DNA of 64,000 bases from an uncultured bacterium (GCA_947063875.1 CAMSTY010000008.1:1-64000); one strand, 5' to 3'; counted from the stretch's first letter, positions 43,322 through 52,678 are shown. Notes: generated from the sequence alone by a model not told the origin. Translations and numbers: made by a program.

Positions 43322-44758
43322 TCAATCCACCTCAATCACACGCATGATATTGGTGTGGGTCGCCGGCCGGTTCCGGCTGATTCTGTCCACCACCCCTGCG
43401 GTCACCACCACAATATCTCCGTCTTCGATCACGCCTTTCTCCTTTAAGAGGTCCAAAGAAGACTCAATCAGCAAATCTGTGGACTCCGCCCGCTTTGCCT
43501 GATACGGCTTCACCCCCCAGTAGATCTGCATCTGGCGCACAGCCGTCGCGCTGGGCGAAAGCCCGATCACCTGGACTCCCGGCCTCCACTTAGAAAGCTG
43601 GCGAGTGGTGTATCCTGTAATACTGGGCGCAATAATCACCTTTGCATCCAGGTCAAAAGCCGTGGATACGGAAGAATAGCACACGGCATTGGAAATGTTT
43701 GCTTTATCTTCCACCGATACCCTTCTCTGGCGATAGGCCGCCGTATCCAGATATTTCTCAGAGGCCTCACAGATCTGCACCATCATTTTAAGAGCCTCCA
43801 CCGGGTATTTTCCGGCAGCCGTCTCTCCTGACAGCATTACCACGTCTGTGCCGTCATAAACAGCATTGGCCACATCTGTCACTTCCGCCCGGGTGGGACG
43901 TGGGTTGCGGATCATGGAGTCCAGCATCTGAGTCGCCGTAATCACGGTCTTACACGCCATATTGCACTTCTGGATAATCTTTTTCTGGATGTGGGGCACC
44001 TGCTCCGCCGGAATCTCCACGCCCAAGTCCCCCCGCGCCACCATAATTCCATCGCTGGCCGCAATAATCTTATCCAGGTTCTCCAACCCTTCCGCGTTCT
44101 CAATCTTGGATATGATCTGCATGGAAGAGCCTGCCTCTTCCAGAATCCTCCGGATCTCCTCCACGGCCTCCGGAGTCCGCACAAAAGAGGCGGCAATAAA
44201 ATCAAATCCCTGCTCAATCCCAAAGCGGATATCCTCTTTATCCTTATCCGTGAGCGCGGGAAGCTTGATCTTTACGTTAGGCACGTTGACCCCCTTGCGC
44301 TGCCCCAACTCCCCGCCGTTGATAACCGTACAGACAATATCCGTCCCGTCTACGTCCTCTACCTGAAGTTCGATCAGGCCATCGTCAATCAGAATCCGGT
44401 TTCCCGGTCTTACGTCTTCATTCAGGCCATCATAATTAATATGGCCGATTTTGTCATTTCCCACAACCTCCCTGGTGGTCAGCGTGTATTTCTGCCCCTC
44501 GGCAAGAGTCACCTTGTTGCCGCCTTCCAAAAGCCCGGTGCGGATCTCCGGCCCCTTGGTATCCAAAAGGGCAGCCACCGGAATGTCCAGTTCCTCCCGG
44601 ATCTCTTTGAGCAGATCCAGCCTTGCCTTCTGCTCTTCATGCGTACCGTGGGAAAAATTAAAACGGGCAACATCCATGCCATTTAAGATCAGCGCCTTCA
44701 TTACTTCCCGGTCGTCACTGTTTGGCCCCATAGTACAGATAATCTTTGTCTTTTTCAT
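43322..44758 (-). CDS. pyk: Pyruvate kinase
   Basis: Pyruvate kinase makes pyruvate and ATP from phosphoenolpyruvate. The 478-residue product has MKKTKIICTMGPNSDD, ARFNFSHGTHEEQ, the metal/substrate motif ISKIENAEGLENLDKI and MVARGDLGVEIPAEQVP. It lacks the extra C-terminal PEP-utiliser domain found in many Bacillus enzymes. The ATG at 44758 has GGAGG upstream; an ATG four codons earlier overlaps the SD. Confidence 0.97.
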   Translation of the reverse strand: MKKTKIICTMGPNSDDREVMKALILNGMDVARFNFSHGTHEEQKARLDLLKEIREELDIPVAALLDTKGPEIRTGLLEGGNKVTLAEGQKYTLTTREVVGNDKIGHINYDGLNEDVRPGNRILIDDGLIELQVEDVDGTDIVCTVINGGELGQRKGVNVPNVKIKLPALTDKDKEDIRFGIEQGFDFIAASFVRTPEAVEEIRRILEEAGSSMQIISKIENAEGLENLDKIIAASDGIMVARGDLGVEIPAEQVPHIQKKIIQKCNMACKTVITATQMLDSMIRNPRPTRAEVTDVANAVYDGTDVVMLSGETAAGKYPVEALKMMVQICEASEKYLDTAAYRQRRVSVEDKANISNAVCYSSVSTAFDLDAKVIIAPSITGYTTRQLSKWRPGVQVIGLSPSATAVRQMQIYWGVKPYQAKRAESTDLLIESSLDLLKEKGVIEDGDIVVVTAGVVDRISRNRPATHTNIMRVIEVD

Positions 44759-44862
44759 AATATCCTCCATTCTGTGCGCGTTTCACCGCACAAATCCTTC
44801 GACCCTTTCCCCATTTTCCTGCAGTCTGCCAACGCTTCTTACATAGCCGGGCGGCCTATATC

Positions 44863-45714
44863 CTACTCATCCTTTGTCACATGTTTATGCGTATAGAGAT
44901 GATCCTGGCAGTACTCATAATCGCCCTCGCATTTGGTGCAATACCGGAATTCCAGTTCATCCCCGTCAAGTTCCGTCCTGCCGCACACCGCACAACGGTG
45001 CCGGGTACTGCCTTTGGGCAGGATCTTCGCTTCTTTCTTAAAATCCCTCTTCCTTTTGATCTCTTTAGGCGCATATTTCCTATAATTCCTGGTCATCAAA
45101 AAGAACACCAGCACATTGGCCAGGGATACTACCAACTCGCACCGGTCTGCAGCCGATCCGAACACAAAACTATACAAATACAAGGCACATTCTGCCACAG
45201 CCAGCCACTTTGCTTTTACCGGCAGCACAAAAAACAGCAAAAACTGTGCATCCGGAAAGTACATGGCAAAGGCAAGAAAAATAGAAGAATTCAAAAAGCC
45301 GGTAGTCAGCATCCAGTTCTGCCGAAACACCAGATATCCCAAAATACATGCCAATGCCTGGGCAAGCATCCCCATAAAGAAAAATACATTAAACCGAAAA
45401 GATCCCCAGATATTCTCCAAAGTCTGCCCCAGGCTGTGATACATAAACAAAGCAATAATTCCCATAAAAACCGTGGTAAACCGAAAGGAACCAAAGGACG
45501 GCGGATAGATCAGAAAGGTCACCACCCTCCAGATCTGCCCGTGAAGGATCGCCCTCCCATCCAGGCACAGATAATTCCCGTAAATACTCCAGTACATCAC
45601 AGGATTCACCACAAAAACAGCCAATCCCACCGCATACAGGATCACAATATAATACATCAGATTCGGAATCGCGTATTGGTTAAATTTCCGTTCAAATTCA
45701 TTAAAAAACTTCAT
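44863..45714 (-). CDS. Rhomboid-like membrane protein with C-terminal zinc ribbon, probably not a protease
   Basis: The 283-residue protein has about six membrane helices with a rhomboid-like layout (HGQIWRVVTFLIYPPS, then SLGQTLENIWGSFRF). The loop where the catalytic GxSG should be reads TGFLNSSIFLAFA, and no matching His is evident, so proteolysis is unlikely. The cytosolic C-terminus has CAVCGRTE and YCTKCEGDYEYC, a treble-clef or zinc-ribbon pattern. The ATG at 45714 has AAAGGA upstream. It follows corA by 13 bases and may be co-transcribed with it. The function is unknown. Confidence 0.7.
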   Translation of the reverse strand: MKFFNEFERKFNQYAIPNLMYYIVILYAVGLAVFVVNPVMYWSIYGNYLCLDGRAILHGQIWRVVTFLIYPPSFGSFRFTTVFMGIIALFMYHSLGQTLENIWGSFRFNVFFFMGMLAQALACILGYLVFRQNWMLTTGFLNSSIFLAFAMYFPDAQFLLFFVLPVKAKWLAVAECALYLYSFVFGSAADRCELVVSLANVLVFFLMTRNYRKYAPKEIKRKRDFKKEAKILPKGSTRHRCAVCGRTELDGDELEFRYCTKCEGDYEYCQDHLYTHKHVTKDE

Positions 45715-45727
45715 CTGCAATCCTTTC

Positions 45728-46669
45728 TCAGAACAAATTCTTCTTGGAGAAGATCAGCGCCACCAGCAAAGACAACGCCACCGCAAATCCCAGCACCACC
45801 CAGAATCCATACAGGCTCTGGGCATAGGGCATCCCTGCCGGATTCACATTCATGCCGTAAAAGCTTGCCACCATGGTCGGAATCGACATCACGATAGTAA
45901 TGGTGGCCAAAAACTTCATTACAATATTCAGATTGTTGGAAATGACAGAGGCAAAAGCATCCATGGTCCCGCTCAAAATGCCGCTGTAAATATTGGCCAT
46001 CTCGATGGCCTGTTTGTTCTCAATAATCACGTCCTCCAGAAGTTCCGTGTCTTCCGGATACTTTTTGATCTTCTCATTCTTCAAAAGCTTTTCAAAGACC
46101 ACTTCGTTGGACCGCAGGGAGGTGGTAAAATACACCAGGCTCTTCTCCAGCTCCAACAGTTCGATCAGCTCCCGGTTCTTCTGGGACTTGTGCAGTTCCT
46201 GTTCCACCACTTCGCTCTTCTTGTCAATAATCCGCAGATATTGCAGATACAAGGATGCCGTCTTATAGAGAATCTGCAGAATGAACCGGGTTTTCATATA
46301 AGTGTGGAAATCCCGCACCCGCCCATCCATAAAGGCAGTCAGCACCGGGGTATCCTCCAGGCATACGGTCACAATCATATCCTCGGTCATGATGATACCC
46401 ATGGGAATGGTTACATACCAGTCCTTCTCATTCCTCTCCTCAATCACTGGAATATCTACCAGGATCAAACTGTAATGTTCCTCGTTCTCAATACGGGAGC
46501 GCTCTTCCTCATCCAGAGGGGCCTTCAGGTGATCCGGGTCAATCTCATACTTTTCCGCAATCTCCAGGATCTCCGTGGCCGTGGGATCAGTCAGTGCAAT
46601 CCAGCAGCCGCTTTCTGCCTCATCCTTCTGATGGATGGTTCCCTCTTCTGTCTTAAAAATACGAATCAT
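45728..46669 (-). CDS. corA: CorA family divalent metal transporter
   Basis: CorA is a pentameric channel for Mg2+ and sometimes Co2+ or Ni2+. The 313-residue product has a large soluble N-domain, a long helix and two C-terminal membrane helices, with the selectivity motif GMN in ASFYGMNVNPAG. The ATG at 46669 has AAAGGAG upstream. It is preceded by a perfect-consensus promoter about 310 bases away, leaving a long leader that contains a short ORF. Confidence 0.93.
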   Translation of the reverse strand: MIRIFKTEEGTIHQKDEAESGCWIALTDPTATEILEIAEKYEIDPDHLKAPLDEEERSRIENEEHYSLILVDIPVIEERNEKDWYVTIPMGIIMTEDMIVTVCLEDTPVLTAFMDGRVRDFHTYMKTRFILQILYKTASLYLQYLRIIDKKSEVVEQELHKSQKNRELIELLELEKSLVYFTTSLRSNEVVFEKLLKNEKIKKYPEDTELLEDVIIENKQAIEMANIYSGILSGTMDAFASVISNNLNIVMKFLATITIVMSIPTMVASFYGMNVNPAGMPYAQSLYGFWVVLGFAVALSLLVALIFSKKNLF

Positions 46670-46783
46670 AGCTTTCTCTCCTTTCCCTGGCACAGTTTTT
46701 GCGTTCCGCTTAAGTTTCAGGCATCGAAAACCCGCACTGCACCCGGAAAAGATCTGAAAAAAGGATGTTGTCCTCCCTTATCT

Positions 46784-46879
46784 TTATGGGAAAACACACC
46801 GGATTCCCGGAAACAACAGTGCAGGCTTCCGCTTTCGCACATCATCGGTGTCTATGTGGTATGCCGAACCACCATCCAT
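46784..46879 (-). CDS. Candidate 31-codon leader peptide upstream of corA
   Basis: The ORF begins with ATG 8 bases after AAGGAGG and encodes MDGGSAYHIDTDDVRKRKPA and 11 more residues ending GIRCVFP. The stop is about 115 bases before corA. The start codon lies in a hairpin formed by GTGGT and ACCAC. Mg-responsive leader peptides control mgtA and corA in enteric bacteria, but this sequence is not related to those by eye. Its translation is not shown. Confidence 0.4.
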   Translation of the reverse strand: MDGGSAYHIDTDDVRKRKPALLFPGIRCVFP

Positions 46880-46987
46880 TCCTGCCGCCTCCTTTTTTGC
46901 TGGATTTTTGCGAGAGTTCCTTTTGCTTGTTCTCTATCGATTTTTGAATAGGGGAATCATAGCAGACGGGAAACTCCTACAAACCAC

Positions 46988-47016
46988 ATTATAGTTTCTG
47001 GGAGGCGGTTTGTCAA
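46988..47016 (-). promoter_or_regulatory. Perfect consensus sigma-A promoter of corA
   Basis: Minus strand: TTGACA (47011-47016), 17-bp spacer, TATAAT (46988-46993). The start of transcription near 46981 gives a leader of about 310 bases. Confidence 0.85.
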
Positions 47017-47048
47017 ACAGATTAGAGATAAAATGCGGGGGCGGAAAT

Positions 47049-47073
47049 GGGATGGCGGGATGGGATTCGGGGG
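47049..47073 (+). other. G-quadruplex-type motif
   Basis: GGG-N5-GGG-N2-GGG-N4-GGGGG on the plus strand, about 33 bp upstream of the corA -35 element, within a G-rich stretch (47036-47115). Confidence 0.5.
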
Positions 47074-47271
47074 TACGCCTGGGAAGAGGCCAAGGGCAGG
47101 GGGCAGGTCTGTATGCAGGATAAATATGTGTTGCCCGTTCCGTTTTGTGGGGGGACAAGCAGATCCAGCGTTTTCATATTTCCCATTGCAAGAGCATCCA
47201 ACATATCAGGAAAAACCCCGTAACGAGTCTCTCCATGTGCTGTAAACCAATCGTCAGCGGGGTTATTTTCA

Positions 47272-47820
47272 ATGTGTTTCATTTTTGATGAAGGATTCCA
47301 TCGAAACAATATCAACGTCGCCGAATACATAAAAAGCGGACTGCTTGACACCGCAACATTTGCCGCAAAATCAGAACCAAAGAATTGGTTTGAACTTGTC
47401 CGTAAAGAAGATATCGATGATTTAATGTCAACATTCTCAACAACCGGACTACGCTATATCGCGTCAGACGGTTGCTCCTTATTTATGCGCGAAGCTGTTG
47501 ACGCTATGGAAAACGAAACATTCCAACTATATTTAAAATACCATTTTGCCACTTGTGAACGCAAAGATTTATCAGGGATTACAAGCCATGCGTCGATATT
47601 TTTAAGAAACAATCATAAAAAAGAAGTAAAACAAAATTGCAATACAACAAACACAAAACTAAAAAAACACACTCCGGAACGCGCCAATAACCAGCCTCGG
47701 AAGAAGCGGAGGGGACGTCCCCCGCCCCCTCATCAAATATCCAAAACATACCCCAACAAAAGATTCACCGTATTATTCAGCCCCTGGACATGCGTCCTCT
47801 CCATTCCATGGCTGCAGTAG
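47272..47820 (+). pseudogene. 3' remnant of a class I SAM-dependent methyltransferase
   Basis: The first 116 or so residues (to about 47620) resemble the C-terminal part of a common Firmicute methyltransferase: VAEYIKSGLLD, FELVRKEDIDDLM, FSTTGLRYIASDG, FMREAVDAM and YLKYHFATCERKDLSGITSH. The SAM-binding Rossmann half is missing. No convincing SD precedes the first ATG. After 47620 the frame is low complexity, rich in Asn, Lys and Arg, and finally runs antisense to the M42 gene. The remnant is visibly AT-richer than its flanks, which fits acquired and decaying DNA. Confidence 0.6.
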
Positions 47821-48773
47821 CAAGCCATGCCAAGAGCCGCTGCCTTCAGATCATTCCCTGCCTTCCAAGACGCATTAGCATCCGTGCCATAGCGATAGAA
47901 AATATCCACGGCATAATCACATTCCGCCTTCTGGGCCTGGTGGATCAGCCGCGTAGTCAACTCATAATCATAAGGCGTGGAATTATCCTTGGCACAGATA
48001 CTGACCGCATATTCATTTCCATCATAGTCCGGCCCGATCAGGCCGATATCCACAGCCACAAACTCAGATACCTCCAAAGGAACATAGGCACCGCCATGGC
48101 CGATTTCCTCATAGTGTGGGAAGGCCAGAATCGTGCGGTATTTGGGTTTTAACTGATGGTCCTTTAAATATTTGACCATACTAAGGATACATGCCACCCC
48201 TGCCTTATCGTCGATAAAACGAGATTTCAAATAGCCTGACGGGGTGTACTGAAACCGGGGCGCTACCGAGATGATGTCCCCGTGGCGGATTCCAAGAGCC
48301 TTTACATCCTCCCGGCTTCTCACCTTCTCATCCAGGCTGATTATCATATTGACCTCATCCCGGGGAAGGGAACGGGCATCGTCAAATACATGGGTGGAAT
48401 GAGACTGGCAGGCAAGAAGGCCGGTATATTTTTTCCCGTCCCGGGTGTGCACCGTCACCGTCTCCCCTTCCGCACTGTAAAAGTTCATCCCGCCCAGCTG
48501 GCGGACCCGGATCATGCCATCCTCGTCAATCCGGCGTACCATCATGCCGATGGTGTCCAGGTGGGCCCCCAGCATCACGGTCTTAGAGCCGTCTTCCCCC
48601 TCCAGAGTAATATAGGCTGTATGCTTATTGTCATAAGTAACCGAATGACCCAGCATTTCTGCAAAACGTTCCACTACCGGATTCACTTCCACATAATAGC
48701 TGACCGGACTGGGCGCATGGACCAGAGCCTCAAAGCAATCAATCATAAACTTCTCATCAATCGGATATTTCAT
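47733..48773 (-). CDS. M42 family metallopeptidase (aminopeptidase), copy 1
   Basis: M42 enzymes are di-zinc or di-cobalt aminopeptidases forming dodecameric cages that trim peptides. The 346-residue product has the metal ligands in MLGAHLDTIGMMV, RFIDDKAGVA and FPHYEEIGHGG, with the general-base Glu in the last, and a final His in CYCSHGMERTH. The ATG at 48773 has AGGAGG five bases upstream; a longer frame of 20 codons lacks an SD. It is the last gene of the peptide-transport operon and a paralogue of the gene at 54451-55491. Confidence 0.92.
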   Translation of the reverse strand: MKYPIDEKFMIDCFEALVHAPSPVSYYVEVNPVVERFAEMLGHSVTYDNKHTAYITLEGEDGSKTVMLGAHLDTIGMMVRRIDEDGMIRVRQLGGMNFYSAEGETVTVHTRDGKKYTGLLACQSHSTHVFDDARSLPRDEVNMIISLDEKVRSREDVKALGIRHGDIISVAPRFQYTPSGYLKSRFIDDKAGVACILSMVKYLKDHQLKPKYRTILAFPHYEEIGHGGAYVPLEVSEFVAVDIGLIGPDYDGNEYAVSICAKDNSTPYDYELTTRLIHQAQKAECDYAVDIFYRYGTDANASWKAGNDLKAAALGMACYCSHGMERTHVQGLNNTVNLLLGYVLDI

Positions 48774-48855
48774 ATCTGCCTCCTGAATTCCGCAAAATGC
48801 GCCTATGACACGTTTTGCGGAATACTCTTTCAATCAAAATATCTGCCCCGTTTTC

Positions 48856-49812
48856 TTAAAATTTGTCGCTGAAATGACAGGAAACAAAGTGGTTCGGCTC
48901 CTGCTCCTTAAGCTCCGGAGACTGCTCAAAACAACAGGGTTGGGCATACTCACAGCGAGGGGCGAACCTACACCCAGGCTTGGGATTGATGGGAGAGGTA
49001 ATCTCCCCTTTCAAAAGAATTCTCTCTTTTCTGGCCCCCAGGCTGGGAATCGGGATCGCCGAGAGCAGGGCCTTGGTATAGGGATGAATGGGATGGGCAA
49101 ACAAATCCTCGGAAGAGGCATGCTCCACCACCTTGCCCAGATACATGACCACAATCTCATCAGAGAAATAATTGACCACCGACAGGTCATGGGTAATGAA
49201 CATATAAGTCAGTCCGAATTCCTTCTGCAGATTTTTCAGCAGGTTCAGAATCTGGGCCTGGATGGATACGTCCAGGGCTGATACCGGCTCGTCACACACA
49301 ATAAACTTAGGCTTCATGGCCAGGGCACGGGCAATACCGATGCGCTGACGGCGCCCGCCGTCCAGTTCATGAGGATAGGTGTTGACCAGACGCTCGGAAA
49401 GACCCACCAGTTCCATCAGTTCCAGAACCCGTTTTTCCTGTTCCTTCTTATTCTTGAACATCTTATGAAGGCGCAGAGGCTCTGCGATAATCTCGCTGAC
49501 CGTCTTTCTGGGATTCAGGGAAGCAAACGGGTCCTGAAAAATCATCTGCATCTCTGTCCGCAGCCTGGTCATCTCTTTCTGGGAAATCCCTGTAATATCC
49601 CGGCCCTCAAAAATCACTTCGCCGCTGGTGGGCTCATGAAGGCGTAAAATGGCACGGCCTGTCGTGGACTTTCCGCAGCCGGACTCTCCTACTACCCCTA
49701 AGGTTTTCCCCCTTTCCAGGCGAAAGGTCAGACCGTCCACCGCATGAAGGGTCCCTGCCGGCGTCTCAAAATATTTTGTCAGGTTCTTTACTTCCAGTAA
49801 AACGTCGCTCAT
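48856..49812 (-). CDS. oppF: Peptide ABC transporter ATP-binding protein, OppF/DppF type
   Basis: This is one of two ATPases powering peptide import. The 318-residue product has Walker A GESGCGKSTTGRAI (about 42-55), Q-loop MIFQDPFASLNP, a signature reading LDGGRRQRIGIARAL in place of LSGGQ, Walker B FIVCDEPVSALD, and the oligopeptide C-terminal region with CRFAPRCEYAQPCC cysteines. Start overlaps the oppD stop as ATGA. The Asp-for-Ser signature variant is known in DppF-like proteins. Confidence 0.93.
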   Translation of the reverse strand: MSDVLLEVKNLTKYFETPAGTLHAVDGLTFRLERGKTLGVVGESGCGKSTTGRAILRLHEPTSGEVIFEGRDITGISQKEMTRLRTEMQMIFQDPFASLNPRKTVSEIIAEPLRLHKMFKNKKEQEKRVLELMELVGLSERLVNTYPHELDGGRRQRIGIARALAMKPKFIVCDEPVSALDVSIQAQILNLLKNLQKEFGLTYMFITHDLSVVNYFSDEIVVMYLGKVVEHASSEDLFAHPIHPYTKALLSAIPIPSLGARKERILLKGEITSPINPKPGCRFAPRCEYAQPCCFEQSPELKEQEPNHFVSCHFSDKF

Positions 49813-50813
49813 GAATGCTTACCTCCCAGGCTTACTCCGGTTCCTTCCTCATAGGCAAGGCAGGCTACCGTGTGGGTATCGCTTAAATGGGTCTGCGCCG
49901 GTACCCTGCTCTTGCAGATCTCCTGGCAATAGACGCACCGGGGATGGAACGGGCAGCCGGCGGGCAGGTTCGTGGGGTCCGGCATCAGGCCCGGAATCGG
50001 CTTTAACTCCTCCTCCCGCTTCTCAATGTTGGGAAGGGAGCCGAAAAGTCCCTCCGTATAGGGATGGCTGGTACGGTTGAAAATATCCTCTAAGGTTCCA
50101 TGCTCCACAATCCGTCCGGCATACATAATGCTGACCTCATCACAGACCTCAGCCACAATCCCCAGATCATGGGTGATCATCAGCATGGAGGTGCCGTATT
50201 TTTCCTTTAATTTCTGCATCAGATCCAGCACCTGAGCCTGAATGGTCACATCCAGAGCCGTGGTGGGTTCATCGGCAATCAGCAGGTGGGGATTGCAGAC
50301 CAAAGCCATCGCAATGATTACCCGCTGCTTCATGCCGCCGGAAAACTGATGAGGATACTCACCGGCACGATTTCCGGGAATGCCAACCATTTCCAGCATT
50401 TCCTTGGCCTTCTCCAGAGCGCCCTTGGCGTCCACGTTCTCGTGAAGCTGGATTACCTCTGCGATCTGATCCCCCACGGTCATCACCGGGTTCAGGGAAG
50501 TCATCGGGTCCTGGAAAATCATGGACACCTGCTTGCCCCGGATGGCCTCCATCTCCTTTTCCGTATATTCAAATATATTCTTTTCCTCCAACACAATGGT
50601 TCCGCTGGTGATCTCTCCCGGGGGATTGGGAATCAGCCGCAAGATAGAAAGGGCCGTGGTGGTCTTTCCCGCACCGGTCTCTCCCACCAGTCCTAAGGTT
50701 TTTCCTTTTTCGATCTTCAAATCCACGCCATTGATGGCATGCACCACACCGTCCATGGTGGTGAATTTCACAGCAAGATCTTTGATATCAATACAATACT
50801 GTTTCTCTGCCAT
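49809..50813 (-). CDS. oppD: Peptide ABC transporter ATP-binding protein, OppD/DppD type
   Basis: The 334-residue ATPase has Walker [15 protein letters not shown] (about 41-54), Q-loop [14 protein letters not shown], signature [15 protein letters not shown], Walker [13 protein letters not shown] and the C-terminal cysteine-bearing [10 protein letters not shown] region found in Opp/Dpp ATPases. AGGAGG lies five bases before the ATG. It pairs with oppF as the heterodimeric motor. Confidence 0.94.
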   Translation of the reverse strand: MAEKQYCIDIKDLAVKFTTMDGVVHAINGVDLKIEKGKTLGLVGETGAGKTTTALSILRLIPNPPGEITSGTIVLEEKNIFEYTEKEMEAIRGKQVSMIFQDPMTSLNPVMTVGDQIAEVIQLHENVDAKGALEKAKEMLEMVGIPGNRAGEYPHQFSGGMKQRVIIAMALVCNPHLLIADEPTTALDVTIQAQVLDLMQKLKEKYGTSMLMITHDLGIVAEVCDEVSIMYAGRIVEHGTLEDIFNRTSHPYTEGLFGSLPNIEKREEELKPIPGLMPDPTNLPAGCPFHPRCVYCQEICKSRVPAQTHLSDTHTVACLAYEEGTGVSLGGKHS

Positions 50814-50822
50814 GGGTACCTC

Positions 50823-51692
50823 CTACTGTTTCAGCCTTGGATCAAGGGCATCCCGCAGACCGTCGCCCAAAAGGTTCAAGGCAAGAATAGTGACAACAAT
50901 CGCCAGACCGGGGAACAGGGTAAGGTGCATGGCATCCCGCAGGAAATTCCGCCCGCTGGACAGCATGGCGCCCCACTCCGGGTCCGGCGGCTGGACGCCA
51001 AGGCCAATAAAGCTTAAAGAAGCCGTGGACAGAATGGCGCTTGCCACAGACAGGGTGGACTGCACGATAATCGGAGCCATACAGTTAGGCAAAATCTCCC
51101 GGAAAATTATCTCCGTATTGGAAGTGCCGATAGCGCGCGCCGACTCCACAAACTCCTGGTCCTTCACTCCCATGACAGCCGCCCGGACAATACGGGCAAA
51201 ATTGGGAGTATTGGACACTCCGATGGCCAGCATCACGTTGACCAAATTGGTGCCCAGCGCCGCCACAATGGTAATGGCCAGCAAAATACTGGGAACTGCC
51301 AGGAAAACATCCATAACACGCATAATTACATTGTCCACTCTCCCGCCGTAAAATCCGGCAAAGGCCCCCAGGGAACCTCCCACCAGAAGAGATACGGACA
51401 CGGAGATCAGGCCCACCACCAGCGATACCCTTCCCCCATGGACAATACGGGCAAAAATATCACGGCCGAATTCATCGGTCCCAAACCAATGAGCCGCGCT
51501 TGGCCCCTGAAGCCGTTCGGAAATATTCTGGGCCACCACCTTTGTATCATAGTCAGCAATCACATCGGCAAAAACCGCCGACAAAGCCAGAGCAACCAGG
51601 ATGACAAGACCCAGCATGGCCATTTTATTGCGCAGAAGACGCTGCCAGATTTCCACAGCCATACTGCGCTTTTTTGTTCTTTCCGCACTCAT
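50823..51692 (-). CDS. oppC: Peptide ABC transporter permease, OppC/DppC type
   Basis: The 289-residue protein has an N-terminal OppC-N segment (WQRLLRNKMAMLGLVIL), about six membrane helices and the EAA-like loop VESARAIGTSNTEIIFREIL that docks the ATPases. HWFGTDEFGRDIFARIVHG is a DppC hallmark. AGGGGGT precedes the ATG. It lies between oppB and oppD with short spacers. Confidence 0.93.
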   Translation of the reverse strand: MSAERTKKRSMAVEIWQRLLRNKMAMLGLVILVALALSAVFADVIADYDTKVVAQNISERLQGPSAAHWFGTDEFGRDIFARIVHGGRVSLVVGLISVSVSLLVGGSLGAFAGFYGGRVDNVIMRVMDVFLAVPSILLAITIVAALGTNLVNVMLAIGVSNTPNFARIVRAAVMGVKDQEFVESARAIGTSNTEIIFREILPNCMAPIIVQSTLSVASAILSTASLSFIGLGVQPPDPEWGAMLSSGRNFLRDAMHLTLFPGLAIVVTILALNLLGDGLRDALDPRLKQ

Positions 51693-51703
51693 GCCGTCAC
51701 CCC

Positions 51704-52630
51704 CTATTTATATTTAGACTTAATCCGCGGATCAATGTAAGCATACAAAAGATCCACGCCCAGATTGACGATACTGAAACAAATGGAAAAGATAATGACA
51801 CACCCCAGCACTGCCGGCGTATCCTTGGCCTTAATGCTGTTGACCAGATAGGTCCCCAATCCCGGCCAGGCAAACACGGCCTCTGTCAGCACGGCGCCGC
51901 CTAAAAGAGCGCCGAACTGAAGGCCGATTACCGTAACCACGGGAATCAGAGCGTTCTTAAGGGCATGCTTATTGATCACCTTGCTATGGCTTACCCCCTT
52001 GGCCTTCGCCGTACGGATGTAGTCCTGACGGATAACCTCAAGCATGGAAGAACGGGTAGTACGGGTGATATTGGCCATACAGCCGGTGCCCAGGGTGATG
52101 ACGGGCAGCACCAGGGATTTCCACCCTTCGGCCCCTCCTGACGGGAACCAGCGCAAATTCAGAGAAAATGCAATAATCAGCATCAGCCCCAGCCAGAAGT
52201 TGGGAGTTGCCACGCCCAGCAGGGCCAGTACCATGCTGATACTGTCCGCTATGGAATACTGCCTGGTGGCTGAGATAATACCGATGGGAATGGACAAGGC
52301 CACAGCAAACAGCATCCCCCAGAAGGATAAGCGGAAGGTGGCCGGAAAACGAGCGGCAATCTCGCTGAACACAGGACGGTTAGACTTGTAAGAGGTCCCT
52401 AAGTCTCCGTGAAGCAAATCCAGCATATAATGGGCATAGCGGACCAGCACCGGGTCATTTAATCCCAACTCTTCCCTCAAAGCCTCCACGGCCTCAATGG
52501 GGGCATCGTCACCAAGAATCATCCTGGCCGTGTCGCCGGGAGCCAGGGACATGATGAAGAAAACCAGGAAAGATACGCCCACAATAACAGGAATCAGCAT
52601 CAGAAGACGTTTGATTACGTATTTGTGCAT
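51704..52630 (-). CDS. oppB: Peptide ABC transporter permease, OppB/DppB type
   Basis: The 308-residue protein starts MHKYVIKRLLMLIPVIVGVS, a DppB signature, has about six membrane helices and the loop DYIRTAKAKGVSHSKVINKH. The ATG at 52630 has AAAGGAG eight bases upstream; a longer frame 12 codons upstream lacks an SD. It follows the binding-protein gene after a spacer with a hairpin. Confidence 0.93.
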   Translation of the reverse strand: MHKYVIKRLLMLIPVIVGVSFLVFFIMSLAPGDTARMILGDDAPIEAVEALREELGLNDPVLVRYAHYMLDLLHGDLGTSYKSNRPVFSEIAARFPATFRLSFWGMLFAVALSIPIGIISATRQYSIADSISMVLALLGVATPNFWLGLMLIIAFSLNLRWFPSGGAEGWKSLVLPVITLGTGCMANITRTTRSSMLEVIRQDYIRTAKAKGVSHSKVINKHALKNALIPVVTVIGLQFGALLGGAVLTEAVFAWPGLGTYLVNSIKAKDTPAVLGCVIIFSICFSIVNLGVDLLYAYIDPRIKSKYK

Positions 52631-52678
52631 ATTCAAACTCCTTTGCTTGGTAATGGTAAAGAACAAAAAATCGCCTTA

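Larger units (their letters stand above)
46670..47271. other. corA leader and flanking spacer with no long gene
   Basis: This stretch holds the corA promoter (46988-47016), the long corA leader with a 31-codon ORF (46784-46879), and a G-rich tract (47049-47073). From 47159 to 47275 the minus strand stays open with a protein-like sequence (ADDWFTAHGETRYGVFPDML) not assigned to any family. Confidence 0.6.

Noticed and set aside
46670-46981. M-box or other known riboswitch in the corA leader
   Set aside because: The conserved M-box core segments were not found by eye. The short ORF is the only clear element.
47022-47351. 109-codon minus-strand frame beginning near the methyltransferase remnant
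   Set aside because: No SD, and the ends are clearly noncoding. Only the middle part looks protein-like, so it is mentioned as part of the degraded patch, not as a gene.
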